Shown: piece by piece, positions 26,227 through 34,454 of the stretch
How the letters are laid out: each line of letters begins with the position of its first letter
Numbering within the stretch: the stretch's first letter is position 1
Assembly (NCBI GenBank): GCA_048498995.1
Contig: JBEHWX010000020.1
Coordinates: 1-64,000, forward strand
Origin: JBEHWX01 sp048498995
Lineage (GTDB): Bacteria > Bacteroidota > Ignavibacteria > OLB7
Reading direction: 5' to 3'
DNA length: 64,000 nt
Translations under genes and position numbers: made by a program
Notes under the pieces: generated by a model
What the model was told of the DNA's origin: nothing
Databases searched by the model: none
Seen by the model: only the letters and a program-made list of their open reading frames with translations

Positions 26227-26601
26227 TCAGATGAACGCGTAGGTGAGCAGCCCGCAGACGGCCGCCATCAGCACCAGCGAGGCCAGGAAGATGCCGTCGG
26301 CCAGCCGCTCCACCCTGCGCTTGCGACCCTGGCTTCGGGCGCGCAGCCCGTAGTAGGAGAGGATGCAGGAGCTGAGAAATCCGAGCGCGTCGAACACCAG
26401 CAGATCGTCGCCGATCGTGGAGACGCTCTTCAGCTCGGTGATCAGCCGGAAGAGCCCCACCACCGTGAGGCAGACCCCGACGAGGGCGGCCGAGACGGTG
26501 AAGATGTGGATGCAGATATCCTCCTCGAGCATCTCCTCATCCTCGTCGACCGGGCCGCTCCGCTTCGACGAGTGCTTCCGTGGTACGCGCGAAATCGCCA
26601 T
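26227..26601 (-). CDS. small membrane protein
   Basis: This 124-residue protein has a charged N-terminus (KHSSKRSGPVDEDEEMLEED) and three hydrophobic segments: IFTVSAALVGVCLTVVGLF, LLVFDALGFLSSCILSYYG and GIFLASLVLMAAVCGLLTY. No family name is given with confidence; small 3-TM proteins of this shape are widespread. It is on the same strand as the coupled DUF4166 operon, 50 bases downstream of it. Confidence 0.72.
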   Translation of the reverse strand: MAISRVPRKHSSKRSGPVDEDEEMLEEDICIHIFTVSAALVGVCLTVVGLFRLITELKSVSTIGDDLLVFDALGFLSSCILSYYGLRARSQGRKRRVERLADGIFLASLVLMAAVCGLLTYAFI

Positions 26602-26651
26602 GATCTGGTCCGGTTGAAATCCACGCGGCGCGATGTCGGCCGGCGTTGGGG

Positions 26652-27146
26652 TCAGCGTTGTCCGGGGCGTTGCCGATCGCTCCGCGTCGGGCCCGCCGCG
26701 CTTCCGCTGTTGGTGCTTCCGATCGTGCTTCCGTTCCGTGTGTCGGCGAAATCGCGACGGGCGAGGGGCCAGGCGTCCCGCAGATAGAGCGTGAAGGGAA
26801 TCCACCAGATCAGATCGTTGGTCAGGCAGAGGACGATCGTGGCCGGTGGCCAGGCGCCGGTGGCGATCAGCCGGAAGAGCCCGATCGGGCCGAGAACTTT
26901 GCCGAGCAGTCCGACCGCGGCGATGAGCCATCCACGCTCCGGCACGCGGGCCACCTCCAGGTAGAGGATGCCGTAGACGCCGACGACCATCGCCAGGCAG
27001 GCGAAGATTTCCGGATGGTTGGCCGGCGGCATCCCGCTCAGCTCGAACAGCCATTGCGGACGGAGCGCCGAGAAGATGCCCCAGCCGATGTTGTAGATGC
27101 CGGCCGCGACGAACACCCCTCGATGGAACGACCTCCGCGCGATCAT
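26652..27146 (-). CDS. membrane protein, third gene of DUF4166 operon
   Basis: This 164-residue protein has four hydrophobic segments (GVFVAAGIYNIGWGIFSAL, IFACLAMVVGVYGILYLEV, WLIAAVGLLGKVLGPIGL, IVLCLTNDLIWWIPFTLYL) and a Ser/Gly-rich hydrophilic tail. Its start overlaps the stop of the upstream gene by ATGA, so translation is coupled. The pattern GIYNIGWG...KxLG is familiar from alkane-hydroxylase-neighbour type small membrane proteins, but no function is assigned. Confidence 0.75.
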   Translation of the reverse strand: MIARRSFHRGVFVAAGIYNIGWGIFSALRPQWLFELSGMPPANHPEIFACLAMVVGVYGILYLEVARVPERGWLIAAVGLLGKVLGPIGLFRLIATGAWPPATIVLCLTNDLIWWIPFTLYLRDAWPLARRDFADTRNGSTIGSTNSGSAAGPTRSDRQRPGQR

Positions 27147-27724
27147 CGGCCACGCTCCGGAGATCCGTTCACGGCCGGCTGGCCCACCGGCTCCCACGGC
27201 CAGCTCGCGTGCGGCAGCTCCAGCGCCGCGTAGAGATCGCGCAGTCCGGAGAAGAAGACCCCGGCGGCCATCAACCCCAGCAGGATCCGTAGCGCTCCGG
27301 GCACCGGGGCGGGGGCCAGCTCGAGCCCGGTCGGCATGCTCCACCACGCGGCGAGCGTCGGGATCAGGTGCGCCAGCATCACGCCGTAGAGAATCCCCAT
27401 CACCGCGTGCGTCACCCGCTCTCCGGGAACCACGTCGCCGAACGGCTTGCGGACCCGCACCTCGACCACGAAGTCGGTCATCGTCAGCACGATCTCGGCC
27501 AGCAGGATCGCGACGAGCGGGAGCACCCAGGCGCCGCGCCAGGCCAGCCAGGGGAGCGTGCCGAAGAGGAGGGCGTAGAGGAAATCGCGAACGGCGTGGA
27601 GTTTCAGCTCGGGGGCGGCGGCGCGGCCGCGGGCCGGCAGGCGCGCGCGCCATTCGTGGTAGTAGATCGTGTCGAACGCGCCGATCAGCGCCTGAATGGC
27701 CAGCAGCCAGAGAGGGATCGTCAT
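27143..27724 (-). CDS. membrane protein, second gene of DUF4166 operon
   Basis: This 193-residue protein has about four to five hydrophobic segments. It begins MTIPLWLLAIQALIGAFDTIYYHEWRARLP and has FVVEVRVRKPFGDVVPGERVTHAVMGI in the middle. The YYHE and ERVTHAVMG motifs suggest a conserved, unnamed family. Both ends overlap its neighbours by four bases (ATGA), placing it in the middle of a translationally coupled operon. Confidence 0.8.
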   Translation of the reverse strand: MTIPLWLLAIQALIGAFDTIYYHEWRARLPARGRAAAPELKLHAVRDFLYALLFGTLPWLAWRGAWVLPLVAILLAEIVLTMTDFVVEVRVRKPFGDVVPGERVTHAVMGILYGVMLAHLIPTLAAWWSMPTGLELAPAPVPGALRILLGLMAAGVFFSGLRDLYAALELPHASWPWEPVGQPAVNGSPERGR

Positions 27725-28302
27725 CGGTCGTCTCCGGATCGTTCCATTTCTCCTTCGTAGGATACGAGCATGCCGGCCGCGGGCACCCGCACCGTCACGC
27801 TCACGCGGGTCCGCTCCGGCCCGACGCTCCGCTCCCATGCCGAGACCACCGGCCCCATGCCGCGCGGCAGCGGGATCGTCAGCGGCCCGAGCGCCAGGGC
27901 GGCCGACACCTGGCGGTAATGGAGCGCGCCGTCGGCCACTTCCATCCGGAAGCGGATCTCGAAGCCCCCCATCCGCTCGGCGAGCAGCTCGCCGGCCAGG
28001 AACTGCCGCGTGACCATCCTTCTACCGTCGAACGTCCTTACCCAGCGCTCGGCCTCCCCCTCCGGAATGATCCTCAGATCGGTCTCGGCCGCGGAGGCTT
28101 CCCGAGGAAGGCGGGCGAGTCGGGCCAGGAGCCGTCCGAGCCGGGAGCCGTCATGCGCCACGCGCATCGGCCCGCGGGCGGTGACGGAAGCTCCATCGGC
28201 GTGCATCCGGCGGACTCCCTCCTCCAGCTGGCTCCAGGCCGCGCCGAGCAGTCGCGGGTAGAGTCCGGCCGATGGCGGGGGCGATGAGGTCTCTGGTTTC
28301 AT
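27721..28302 (-). CDS. DUF4166 domain protein
   Basis: This 193-residue protein matches the DUF4166 family: YPRLLGAAWSQLEEGVRRMH near the start, the WVRTFDGRRMVTRQF strand, ERMGGFEIRFRMEVADGALHYR and LPRGMGPVVSAWERS. The biochemical role is unknown; in many bacteria the domain is fused or adjacent to NAD(P)-dependent reductases. It is the first gene of a three-gene coupled operon with two membrane proteins. The inner ATG is chosen; an outer one at 28350 adds 16 residues without similarity. Confidence 0.85.
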   Translation of the reverse strand: MKPETSSPPPSAGLYPRLLGAAWSQLEEGVRRMHADGASVTARGPMRVAHDGSRLGRLLARLARLPREASAAETDLRIIPEGEAERWVRTFDGRRMVTRQFLAGELLAERMGGFEIRFRMEVADGALHYRQVSAALALGPLTIPLPRGMGPVVSAWERSVGPERTRVSVTVRVPAAGMLVSYEGEMERSGDDR

Positions 28303-28351
28303 GGGTGGATCACCGGGCGCGCCGGAGCTCCGGCGCATGGTCCATCGCATC

Positions 28352-28741
28352 TCATCCGGCGGTGAGAATCGCCTGAAGCCGCTCCCAGTCGCTCCGGTAG
28401 AAGGCGCTGATCGCCTTGGCGGCCGAGTCGAGATCGTGGCCGTCGGAATCGATCTGCGCCTCGTCCGGCTCGCCGTCGATCTCGACCGGGGAGACGAACA
28501 TCACCAGGAACTCCAGCGGGGAATCGGGGGGCGCGCCGACCACGGAGGCCGCGAGCCTGCGCCCGGATTCGCTCTCCTCCAGATAGATCGAGGGGGAGAG
28601 AAGCTCGAGACGGCGCGCCATGGCGAGCTCCTCCGGCCAGGGAATGGCGCGGAAGGCGACCAGGGCCTCCTCCTCGGATATGATGCCGGATTCCGCCACG
28701 GAGTCCGGCTGATGCGTGAGGTTGTAGCTGAAACGGATCAT
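28352..28741 (-). CDS. protein of unknown function
   Basis: This is a 129-residue acidic cytoplasmic-type protein with no signal peptide or membrane segment. It starts MIRFSYNLTHQPDSVAESG and has mixed alpha/beta character, ending RSDWERLQAILTAG. I do not recognise a family. It lies 49 bases upstream of the DUF4166 operon on the same strand. The frame stays open a further 1.1 kb upstream only because it is antisense to the next gene. Confidence 0.68.
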   Translation of the reverse strand: MIRFSYNLTHQPDSVAESGIISEEEALVAFRAIPWPEELAMARRLELLSPSIYLEESESGRRLAASVVGAPPDSPLEFLVMFVSPVEIDGEPDEAQIDSDGHDLDSAAKAISAFYRSDWERLQAILTAG

Positions 28742-28936
28742 GCGTGCGATGTCGGATCGATCGCGCCGGAGGCCGCCCCCGCTGCGCGTCGTGTTCTGTT
28801 GCGGTCCGGCCCAAGATACGACGCGGCAATCAGCGGACATCGCTTCCGGGCGGGCATTGCCGCCGTTGCCGGCGGATCGTATGTTCCGGATGCGCGCGCC
28901 CGATGCCGCGCTCCCGTCCCCGCATTCCCTCTCGTG

Positions 28937-29875
28937 ATGATGATGACCCGATACTTTCTGCGATACGCTCTTCGACGGCTTCCTCTGCTCGGTCTGGCTC
29001 TTGCGCTTGCCGCGCCGCTGGCGCGCGCCCAGACGCAGGCATCCTCGAAGGTGTCGATCGACCTGAAGACGCCGATGTTCGAGAAGCCGATCCTGACCGC
29101 GGCGAAGAACGGCACCGAGCTGATGCTCATGCAGTCCGACTGGGCCAGCGTCGCCGAGCTCGGCGAGGATTACGCGGTCTGGCTGCACGACCTCCAGCGC
29201 GAGAGCCATGACGACAGCATCACCGTGACGCTGGAGGTGGAGCTGCGCGCTCCCTCCACGTTCGCCCCCGGCGACCTGATCTCCTCGCGGACCATCGTGG
29301 CCACCTATGCCGCCTCCGACGACTGGGCCCTGCATGGCACGCCGGACGCGGTGCGGGCGGTGAAGCAGGTGGAGCGCTACGTCGACATGGCGATGCTGAC
29401 CGCGCGGATCCTCCGGCCCGGCGCCACGTTCATCGTGGAGGCCGCCTGGAGCGCGCTGGACCACATGATGCCGGACGCGCTTCCGCACATGAAGCTGGAG
29501 GCGATGCTCCTCGGCGCGAAGGTGAGCATGGCCACGCGCGACATGATCGATTCCGCGCGCCACGCCGGCTCCACCTCCGCCAGGGGAGCGGCCTCGCAGG
29601 GAGCGGCCTCGCAGGGAGCTGCGTCCGGATCTGGAGGATCGTCGCGGATCCCGCAGACCACGCCGATCCAGCGGACGCGTCCCTCCGCCCCCGCCGCGCC
29701 GACCACGGCCCCGGCCGCGAAGGCTCCGGCTGCCAAGGTTCCGGCCGCTCCCGCTCAGGCGCCCGCGACGGCTCCGGCACCCACGGCCGCCCCCGCCACC
29801 GCGCCGGCGCCGGCCGAGGCACCCCCGGCCGATAGTACCGGCGGCACCCAGGGAGTGCCGGCGCCGGGGAGATAA
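28937..29875 (+). CDS. secreted protein with Ala/Pro-rich tail
   Basis: This 312-residue protein has a signal peptide (LPLLGLALALAAPLARAQ). Residues 35-210 form a folded domain (for example LDLKTPMFEKPILTAAKNG and GDLISSRTIVATYAASDDW). The last 100 residues are low complexity, with GAASQ repeats and a long Ala/Pro/Lys run (PAAKAPAAKVPAAPAQAP). The tail may span the cell wall or be disordered. No family is recognised. Three consecutive ATG codons open the gene; a strong terminator follows. Confidence 0.78.
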   Translation: MMMTRYFLRYALRRLPLLGLALALAAPLARAQTQASSKVSIDLKTPMFEKPILTAAKNGTELMLMQSDWASVAELGEDYAVWLHDLQRESHDDSITVTLEVELRAPSTFAPGDLISSRTIVATYAASDDWALHGTPDAVRAVKQVERYVDMAMLTARILRPGATFIVEAAWSALDHMMPDALPHMKLEAMLLGAKVSMATRDMIDSARHAGSTSARGAASQGAASQGAASGSGGSSRIPQTTPIQRTRPSAPAAPTTAPAAKAPAAKVPAAPAQAPATAPAPTAAPATAPAPAEAPPADSTGGTQGVPAPGR

Positions 29876-29909
29876 GGCGCCGGCTTCAGAGAGATCGGTC
29901 CGGAACATG

Positions 29910-29942
29910 ACGGGCCGTCCGGAGTTGCTCCGGACGGCCCGT
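29910..29942. terminator. strong terminator hairpin
   Basis: A perfect 15-bp stem (ACGGGCCGTCCGGAG with CTCCGGACGGCCCGT) closes a 3-base TTG loop. It lies 34 bases after the stop of the Ala/Pro-tailed protein gene and is followed by TGCGTTGTC. Confidence 0.75.
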
Positions 29943-30020
29943 TGCGTTGTCGGGGATCTCCGCGCGATCGCGGATCGTCGAGATCACGCGCCCACGGGGT
30001 TCCGTGGTTATCGCGCGTCG

Positions 30021-30205
30021 GTAGGCGCACGTCTTTAGCGTGCGCTCTTCGGCCACCGGCGGTGCGGCCACGGGGGCCGCCCGTACGAGTGCGTAGACAT
30101 CGTGCGCTCTTCGGCCACCGGCGGGGCGGCCATGGGGCCACGAGTGCGTTGTCATCGTGCGCTTTTCGTCCACCGGCGGGGCGGCTACGGGGGCACGTAC
30201 GGCAT
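30021..30205 (+). repeat. REP-like composite element, three degenerate tandem copies
   Basis: Copy A (30021-30092) has GTAG, hairpin GCGCACG-TCTTTAG-CGTGCGC, then TCTTCGGCCACCGGCGG and the GCGGCCACGGGGGCCGC block. Copies B (30093-30148) and C (30149-30205) keep CGTGCGCTCTTCGGCCACCGG with erosion of the first hairpin arm. It lies between convergent genes. Confidence 0.8.
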
Positions 30206-30212
30206 TCGCGGC

Positions 30213-31538
30213 TCACGCCGGGCCGTACAGTCCGGCGAGCACGCGCCCCATCTCCTCGCGCGCGGCCATCTCCCCCTCGTACAGCGCCCATACTCGTGCC
30301 CGCAGCTCGCGACGAAGCTCATCGACCTCCGCCTCCGGGATCGGGAACTCTTCCCCGGCCTCGACGGCCAGCTCTCCCAGCTCCCGCCACGCGGCGCGGA
30401 CCTCGTCGGTGGCGCCGGCGGCGATCATCTCGGCGCGGCGCGCCATCGCCTCCTTTGCCCGGCGGAACAATGGCACCCGATCCGGCAGCGCCGCCTCGGC
30501 CAGCGAGCTCCAGTCGCGGCCGAGCGCGTCGTAGCGCTCGGACAGCGGCCCGAGCTCCGGCAGATCGAAGGCGGTCGCCGCCTCGGTCAGGAACTCGGCG
30601 AAGATCGGACGGCAGAGTCCGCCGCCGGTGCCGTAGTGCTCGATGTAGTTGTGCAGCGAGGTGAGCCCGGTCCAGAGCTTTCCGCCGCGGGGGAACACGA
30701 TCTCCCAGCGCTCCGGATCCTTTGCCGCCCCATGAAGCCGACGCGCGAGCGTCTCGAACGCGGCGAGGGTGAAGTTGGCCATGCGTCCCTCGACGAGCGC
30801 ACCGTGGCAGGCGCGGAGGCCGTCGAGCGCCGCGGCGCGCAGGTCGGGGGCGGCCGTGATCGTCGGCAGCGCCAGGAGCCGGTTCTTGTCCTTCTTGATC
30901 CTCCCACGCGCCACGGCAAGGCGGTCGAGCGGAATGCCGATCGGCTCGTCGGTCAGGTCGCCGATCGTGGCCTCGACGTCGTCGACGCCGTAGACCGTGA
31001 TCAGGTGATAGCCGGTGCCGGCCCACGTTTCGGACTTCCCCCGATGGGGAAGCCCCACCATGTCCACCCAGGCGATGCAGGGGCCATGCGCCTCAATCAT
31101 GTCGCGGAGCTGCTTCTCGGCCGTTTTGGCGCCGGCGGATTCGGTCACGATCGGCTCCAGTCCGAGCCGCGCCGTCGCCCCCTGGAGATAGGCCAGCTCG
31201 TCCTGCCAGAGATGCCGTCCGGCGATGAAGAACGACGACCATCCCTGCTTCTCGTAGTGGAAGCTGAAGACGCCGGCGCCGATCCCGCCGGCCAGGCCGA
31301 AGACCATCGCCTCCGACAGCGGGGCGCCGTTGCGCGGATCGCGCAGGCCGGCGTGGTTCAGGAGGATGCGGAGCGCGGTGGCGCCGGGAACGCTCCCGGG
31401 ACCGTGCGGGCCAGCCGCGGCGGTCGACGGTTCGACGGGAGCCTGTTGGACGATGTGGCGTCGGGCGGTTGCGTAGCTCTCCCCGGTCTTCCGCATGCGG
31501 GTCCGGACGAGCTGTTTCAGATGCTTATGTGCGGTCAT
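30213..31538 (-). CDS. BtrH N-terminal / DUF4872 family protein
   Basis: This 441-residue protein resembles the BtrH-type family (butirosin acyltransferase fold, papain-like) with a DUF4872 C-terminal half: TALRILLNHAG, PLSEAMVFGLAGGIGAGVFSF, HGPCIAWVDMVGLPH and TGYHLITVYGVDD. Where I recall the family having a His-Cys pair just before the TALRxLL helix, this protein has PGA, so catalysis may be lost. The N-terminus HKHLKQLVRTRMRKTGESYATARRHI is a short Arg-rich motif seen at the start of otherwise unrelated bacterial proteins. No NRPS/PKS partner is nearby. Confidence 0.78.
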   Translation of the reverse strand: MTAHKHLKQLVRTRMRKTGESYATARRHIVQQAPVEPSTAAAGPHGPGSVPGATALRILLNHAGLRDPRNGAPLSEAMVFGLAGGIGAGVFSFHYEKQGWSSFFIAGRHLWQDELAYLQGATARLGLEPIVTESAGAKTAEKQLRDMIEAHGPCIAWVDMVGLPHRGKSETWAGTGYHLITVYGVDDVEATIGDLTDEPIGIPLDRLAVARGRIKKDKNRLLALPTITAAPDLRAAALDGLRACHGALVEGRMANFTLAAFETLARRLHGAAKDPERWEIVFPRGGKLWTGLTSLHNYIEHYGTGGGLCRPIFAEFLTEAATAFDLPELGPLSERYDALGRDWSSLAEAALPDRVPLFRRAKEAMARRAEMIAAGATDEVRAAWRELGELAVEAGEEFPIPEAEVDELRRELRARVWALYEGEMAAREEMGRVLAGLYGPA

Positions 31539-31892
31539 TGTCGATCTCGGCGTTTCGTTCCGTCGGACCATGACCCCACGCGCCACGGCCTTCCGGAGTG
31601 GAACAAGCCGTACGACAATCGATGCCAGACGCTCGAGGACATCGATCCCCTTTACCTCCGCGGTGCCGGTCAGCGTGGGTGCCGGTCAGAAGGTCGGGCG
31701 GGAGCGGAGCCGCCGCGGCAAATATAGGCGAATGGTCCCGATGGGATCGTGTCCCGATCGACGGATGCCGCCGCCGGTGTGCTGGAGATGGGGCATCCGG
31801 CGCCTGCTTCGTATACTCTCCGGTTCCCGGAGATCACACGGTCATCTCCGGATACTTCCCCGCACGATCTTCACGCAATGCACGACTTCGCC
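31539..31892. other. divergent intergenic region
   Basis: This 354-base gap lies between the BtrH-type gene and the acetyltransferase gene. Short open frames lack coding character. No clear operator or repeat is seen. Confidence 0.4.
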
Positions 31893-32393
31893 ATGATGAC
31901 GGAAACGATCCACATCGACGCCATGCGCGACGCGGACTGGGAAGCGGTCCGCGACATCTATCTGGAGGGAATCGCGACCCGGAACGCGACGTTCGAGACG
32001 GCCGCGCCGTCGTGGGAGGCCTGGCACGTCTCGCATCTTCCGTTCGGGCGCCTGGTGGCGCGCCAGGAGGATCGGGTGCTCGGCTGGTGCGCCCTTTCGC
32101 CGGTGTCCGGCCGGTGCGTGTACGCCGGCGTGGCCGATCTGAGCATCTACATCGCCTCCGACGCGCGGGGCCGGGGAATCGGCCGGCGGCTTCTCGCGGC
32201 GATCATCGATGCCTCGGAGCGGAACGGGATCTGGACGCTTCAGGCCGGCATCTTCGCCGAAAACGAGGCGAGTCTGAGGCTGCATCGTGGGGGCGGATTC
32301 CGGGAAGTCGGGCGCCGCGAGCGGATCGGCCGCCTCGATGGACACTGGCGCGACGTGATCCTGCTCGAGCGCCGGAGCGCGTCGGTGGGATAG
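31893..32393 (+). CDS. GNAT acetyltransferase, phosphinothricin acetyltransferase-like
   Basis: This 166-residue GNAT-family enzyme has MRDADWEAVRDIYLEGIATRNATFET near the start, as in phosphinothricin/methionine-derivative N-acetyltransferases (Pat/MnaT type), the acetyl-CoA binding motif ARGRGIGRRLLAAII (motif A, R-x-x-G-x-G/A) and the C-terminal ENEASLRLHRGGGFREVGRR. It probably acetylates an amino-acid-like amine using acetyl-CoA. Three in-frame ATGs (31878, 31893, 31896) are possible and no strong ribosome binding site decides between them. Confidence 0.88.
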   Translation: MMTETIHIDAMRDADWEAVRDIYLEGIATRNATFETAAPSWEAWHVSHLPFGRLVARQEDRVLGWCALSPVSGRCVYAGVADLSIYIASDARGRGIGRRLLAAIIDASERNGIWTLQAGIFAENEASLRLHRGGGFREVGRRERIGRLDGHWRDVILLERRSASVG

Positions 32394-32467
32394 AGCGCCC
32401 GACGCCTGCACGCGTGATATTCTCTCCTCCGACGTCGTCTCGGCATTTTTCGCGCGTCCGGAAGCAT

Positions 32468-32515
32468 GGCGGCGCATCGCCTCGCGGCGCATCACCTGGC
32501 GGCGCATCGCCTCGC
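32468..32515. repeat. 15-bp tandem repeat, about 3 copies
   Basis: The unit GCGGCGCATCGCCTC occurs three times head to tail, the middle copy with ATCACCTG. It lies in the 298-base intergenic region before the DUF4157 protein gene, which otherwise shows nothing recognisable. Confidence 0.75.
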
Positions 32516-32691
32516 GGTGGCCCGGACCGACTCTGCTTGACATTGGTCGCTCCGCCCCGTACACTCTCGGTCCGGTTGTTCCGCGTCGGCGGCGCCGGAG
32601 CTCACCACCCTCCCGATCGACATAGGACGAGGCCAGGCACCGGGGCCGGCGATGGTCGGCGATCAGGAGACCAAGCGAAGGGACCATCACC

Positions 32692-34419
32692 ATGAAATTT
32701 CATCACTACGAACGCCGGTCGACGCCGGTGCCGAGCGGCGCCACGCGAACGCGCTCAAGCGAGGATACCCTGACAACCGCGGATCGGGGCGGCTTCTCCT
32801 CGAACCGAAGCTCGACCGGTCCGTCCGCCTGGAAGGCGCCCCGCTCCGTCGGCGGCGACATGTTCGCGGCGGTCGCCGGACGCAGCCCGCTGGCGCTGCA
32901 GCGCACCTGCGATTGCGGCGGAGCCGACGGATGCGCCGAGTGCGAGAAGAACAAGAAGCCGGGCCTTCAGCGTCAGGCAGATGGCGTCGCCGCCTCCGGG
33001 CCGGACATGGCGCCGCCCAGCGTGCGGTCGACGATCGGCGGAGGGGGACGGAGCATGCCGGGCGCGCTCCGCGGCGAGATGGAGGAGCGGATGGGGGCCG
33101 ATTTCGGCGACGTCCGTATCCACGCGGACTCGGCCGCCTCGGCATCGGCGCGCGATGTGCGCGCGCGGGCCTACACGGTCGGCAGCCACGTGGTGTTCGG
33201 CGCCGGAATGTGGCGTCCGGAGACGGCCGAGGGGCGGCATCTGCTGGCGCATGAGCTAACGCACGTGCTCCAGCAGCGTGGCGCGGGCGCTGGCGCGGGA
33301 TCGGTGCAGCGGAGCGCGCTGCCGATCGCCGAGGGGGGATCGACGCTCGAGCGCGAAGCCGACCGCGTGGCCGATCGCGTGACGCGCGGCGCGGAGATCG
33401 GCCCGGTGAGCTCCGCCGCGGAGCTCGTGCAGCGCCAGGGTGAGGATGCCGATGGAGGGCCGAAGCCGACGAAAGCCATCGTCAAAGCCAACATCAGAAT
33501 GCTTCCGGACGAAGGGAGCGATATCTGGGATCGTGCCCAGGCGGTATTCGTCCATCTTCATGGAGACGAGGGGGATGCACTCGCGACCGCGGCCTCGCTT
33601 CTGAAAGAGCGCAACGTCGTTCTCCTCTATCTGGAGAAACAGGAGGCGGAGGATAACCGCGATGTTCACATCGGCTTCGATGTCGGGAAGGGAGGTTGTA
33701 CCGTCGACCCGAATCGCATGTTCACCGATGATGGCATCGGCAAGACGCTGAAGTGCTCGAACTGTACCAGCGAGATGCGTGGCATGGCGAAGTCCGCGAT
33801 CACGGAGTTCAGCCGCGCTCTCTTCGAGCAGATTGAACGCGCGCGGAAGCCGCGCGCCAAGGGAGGGGAGCCGCTCCCGGTGATCGGCCTTCACAACAAC
33901 ACTGATCGCGAAAGTCTCAAGCCGAAGGACCAGGGTAGTGATCTCTCCATCAAGAATCTCAAGGGAAAGATCACGGCGGCCAAGAGAGGAGAAGCCAGGC
34001 TCGTTTCCGAGGTCGGTACAGGCGAGTTCAAGGATCAGGATAGTTTCGTGCTGACGACGCGTCCTGGTGATTTCGATCTCCTGAAAGGGACGTTCAACGT
34101 GGTCGCGCAAGGAACGGACAACCCCGATGATGGATCGTTGTCGGTTCGCATCATCAGGAGCAGTGGCGCGCATGGCGCGAAGCCGGACATGCCGAACGAG
34201 CAGTACTTCAACGTGGAGACGCAGTCGTCGAAGGATGGCGGCGTCTCCAAGTCGTCGTATCTCGTCAACTACCACATGGTGCAAACGCTGCTCGATACTC
34301 TCGGCGTCGCCGCGCGTCCGGATGCCGATCAGCAGGTACTTGCCGGCAGCGTCGCCGCGGAGCCACGGCTCTCCGCTCTTCTGAAGAGCCTTCAGGAGCA
34401 GTCCAATGGCAAGCGGTAA
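32692..34419 (+). CDS. DUF4157 (eCIS-core) protein with unknown C-terminal domain
   Basis: In this 575-residue protein residues 120-200 carry a DUF4157/eCIS-core domain: RMGADFGDVRIHAD, ARAYTVGSHVVFG and the metalloprotease-like HELTH (187-191), followed by EREADRVADRV (220-230). A CDC...CAEC cluster (73-84) may bind zinc. The C-terminal 310 residues are not identified; VFVHLHGDEGDA (286-297), VDPNRMFTDDGI and VIGLHNNTD (397-405) look like a hydrolase with His/Asp ligands. DUF4157 domains are linked to extracellular contractile injection systems and are found N-terminal to toxin domains. No signal peptide. Ankyrin genes follow directly. Confidence 0.82.
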   Translation: MKFHHYERRSTPVPSGATRTRSSEDTLTTADRGGFSSNRSSTGPSAWKAPRSVGGDMFAAVAGRSPLALQRTCDCGGADGCAECEKNKKPGLQRQADGVAASGPDMAPPSVRSTIGGGGRSMPGALRGEMEERMGADFGDVRIHADSAASASARDVRARAYTVGSHVVFGAGMWRPETAEGRHLLAHELTHVLQQRGAGAGAGSVQRSALPIAEGGSTLEREADRVADRVTRGAEIGPVSSAAELVQRQGEDADGGPKPTKAIVKANIRMLPDEGSDIWDRAQAVFVHLHGDEGDALATAASLLKERNVVLLYLEKQEAEDNRDVHIGFDVGKGGCTVDPNRMFTDDGIGKTLKCSNCTSEMRGMAKSAITEFSRALFEQIERARKPRAKGGEPLPVIGLHNNTDRESLKPKDQGSDLSIKNLKGKITAAKRGEARLVSEVGTGEFKDQDSFVLTTRPGDFDLLKGTFNVVAQGTDNPDDGSLSVRIIRSSGAHGAKPDMPNEQYFNVETQSSKDGGVSKSSYLVNYHMVQTLLDTLGVAARPDADQQVLAGSVAAEPRLSALLKSLQEQSNGKR

Positions 34420-34454
34420 GGCATCTGTTACGACGTTGCGTATGTTGTGCGGTG

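Noticed and set aside
32692..34419. Complete contractile injection system (eCIS) locus
   Set aside because: Only the eCIS-core domain is present; no sheath, tube, baseplate or ATPase gene lies in the window.
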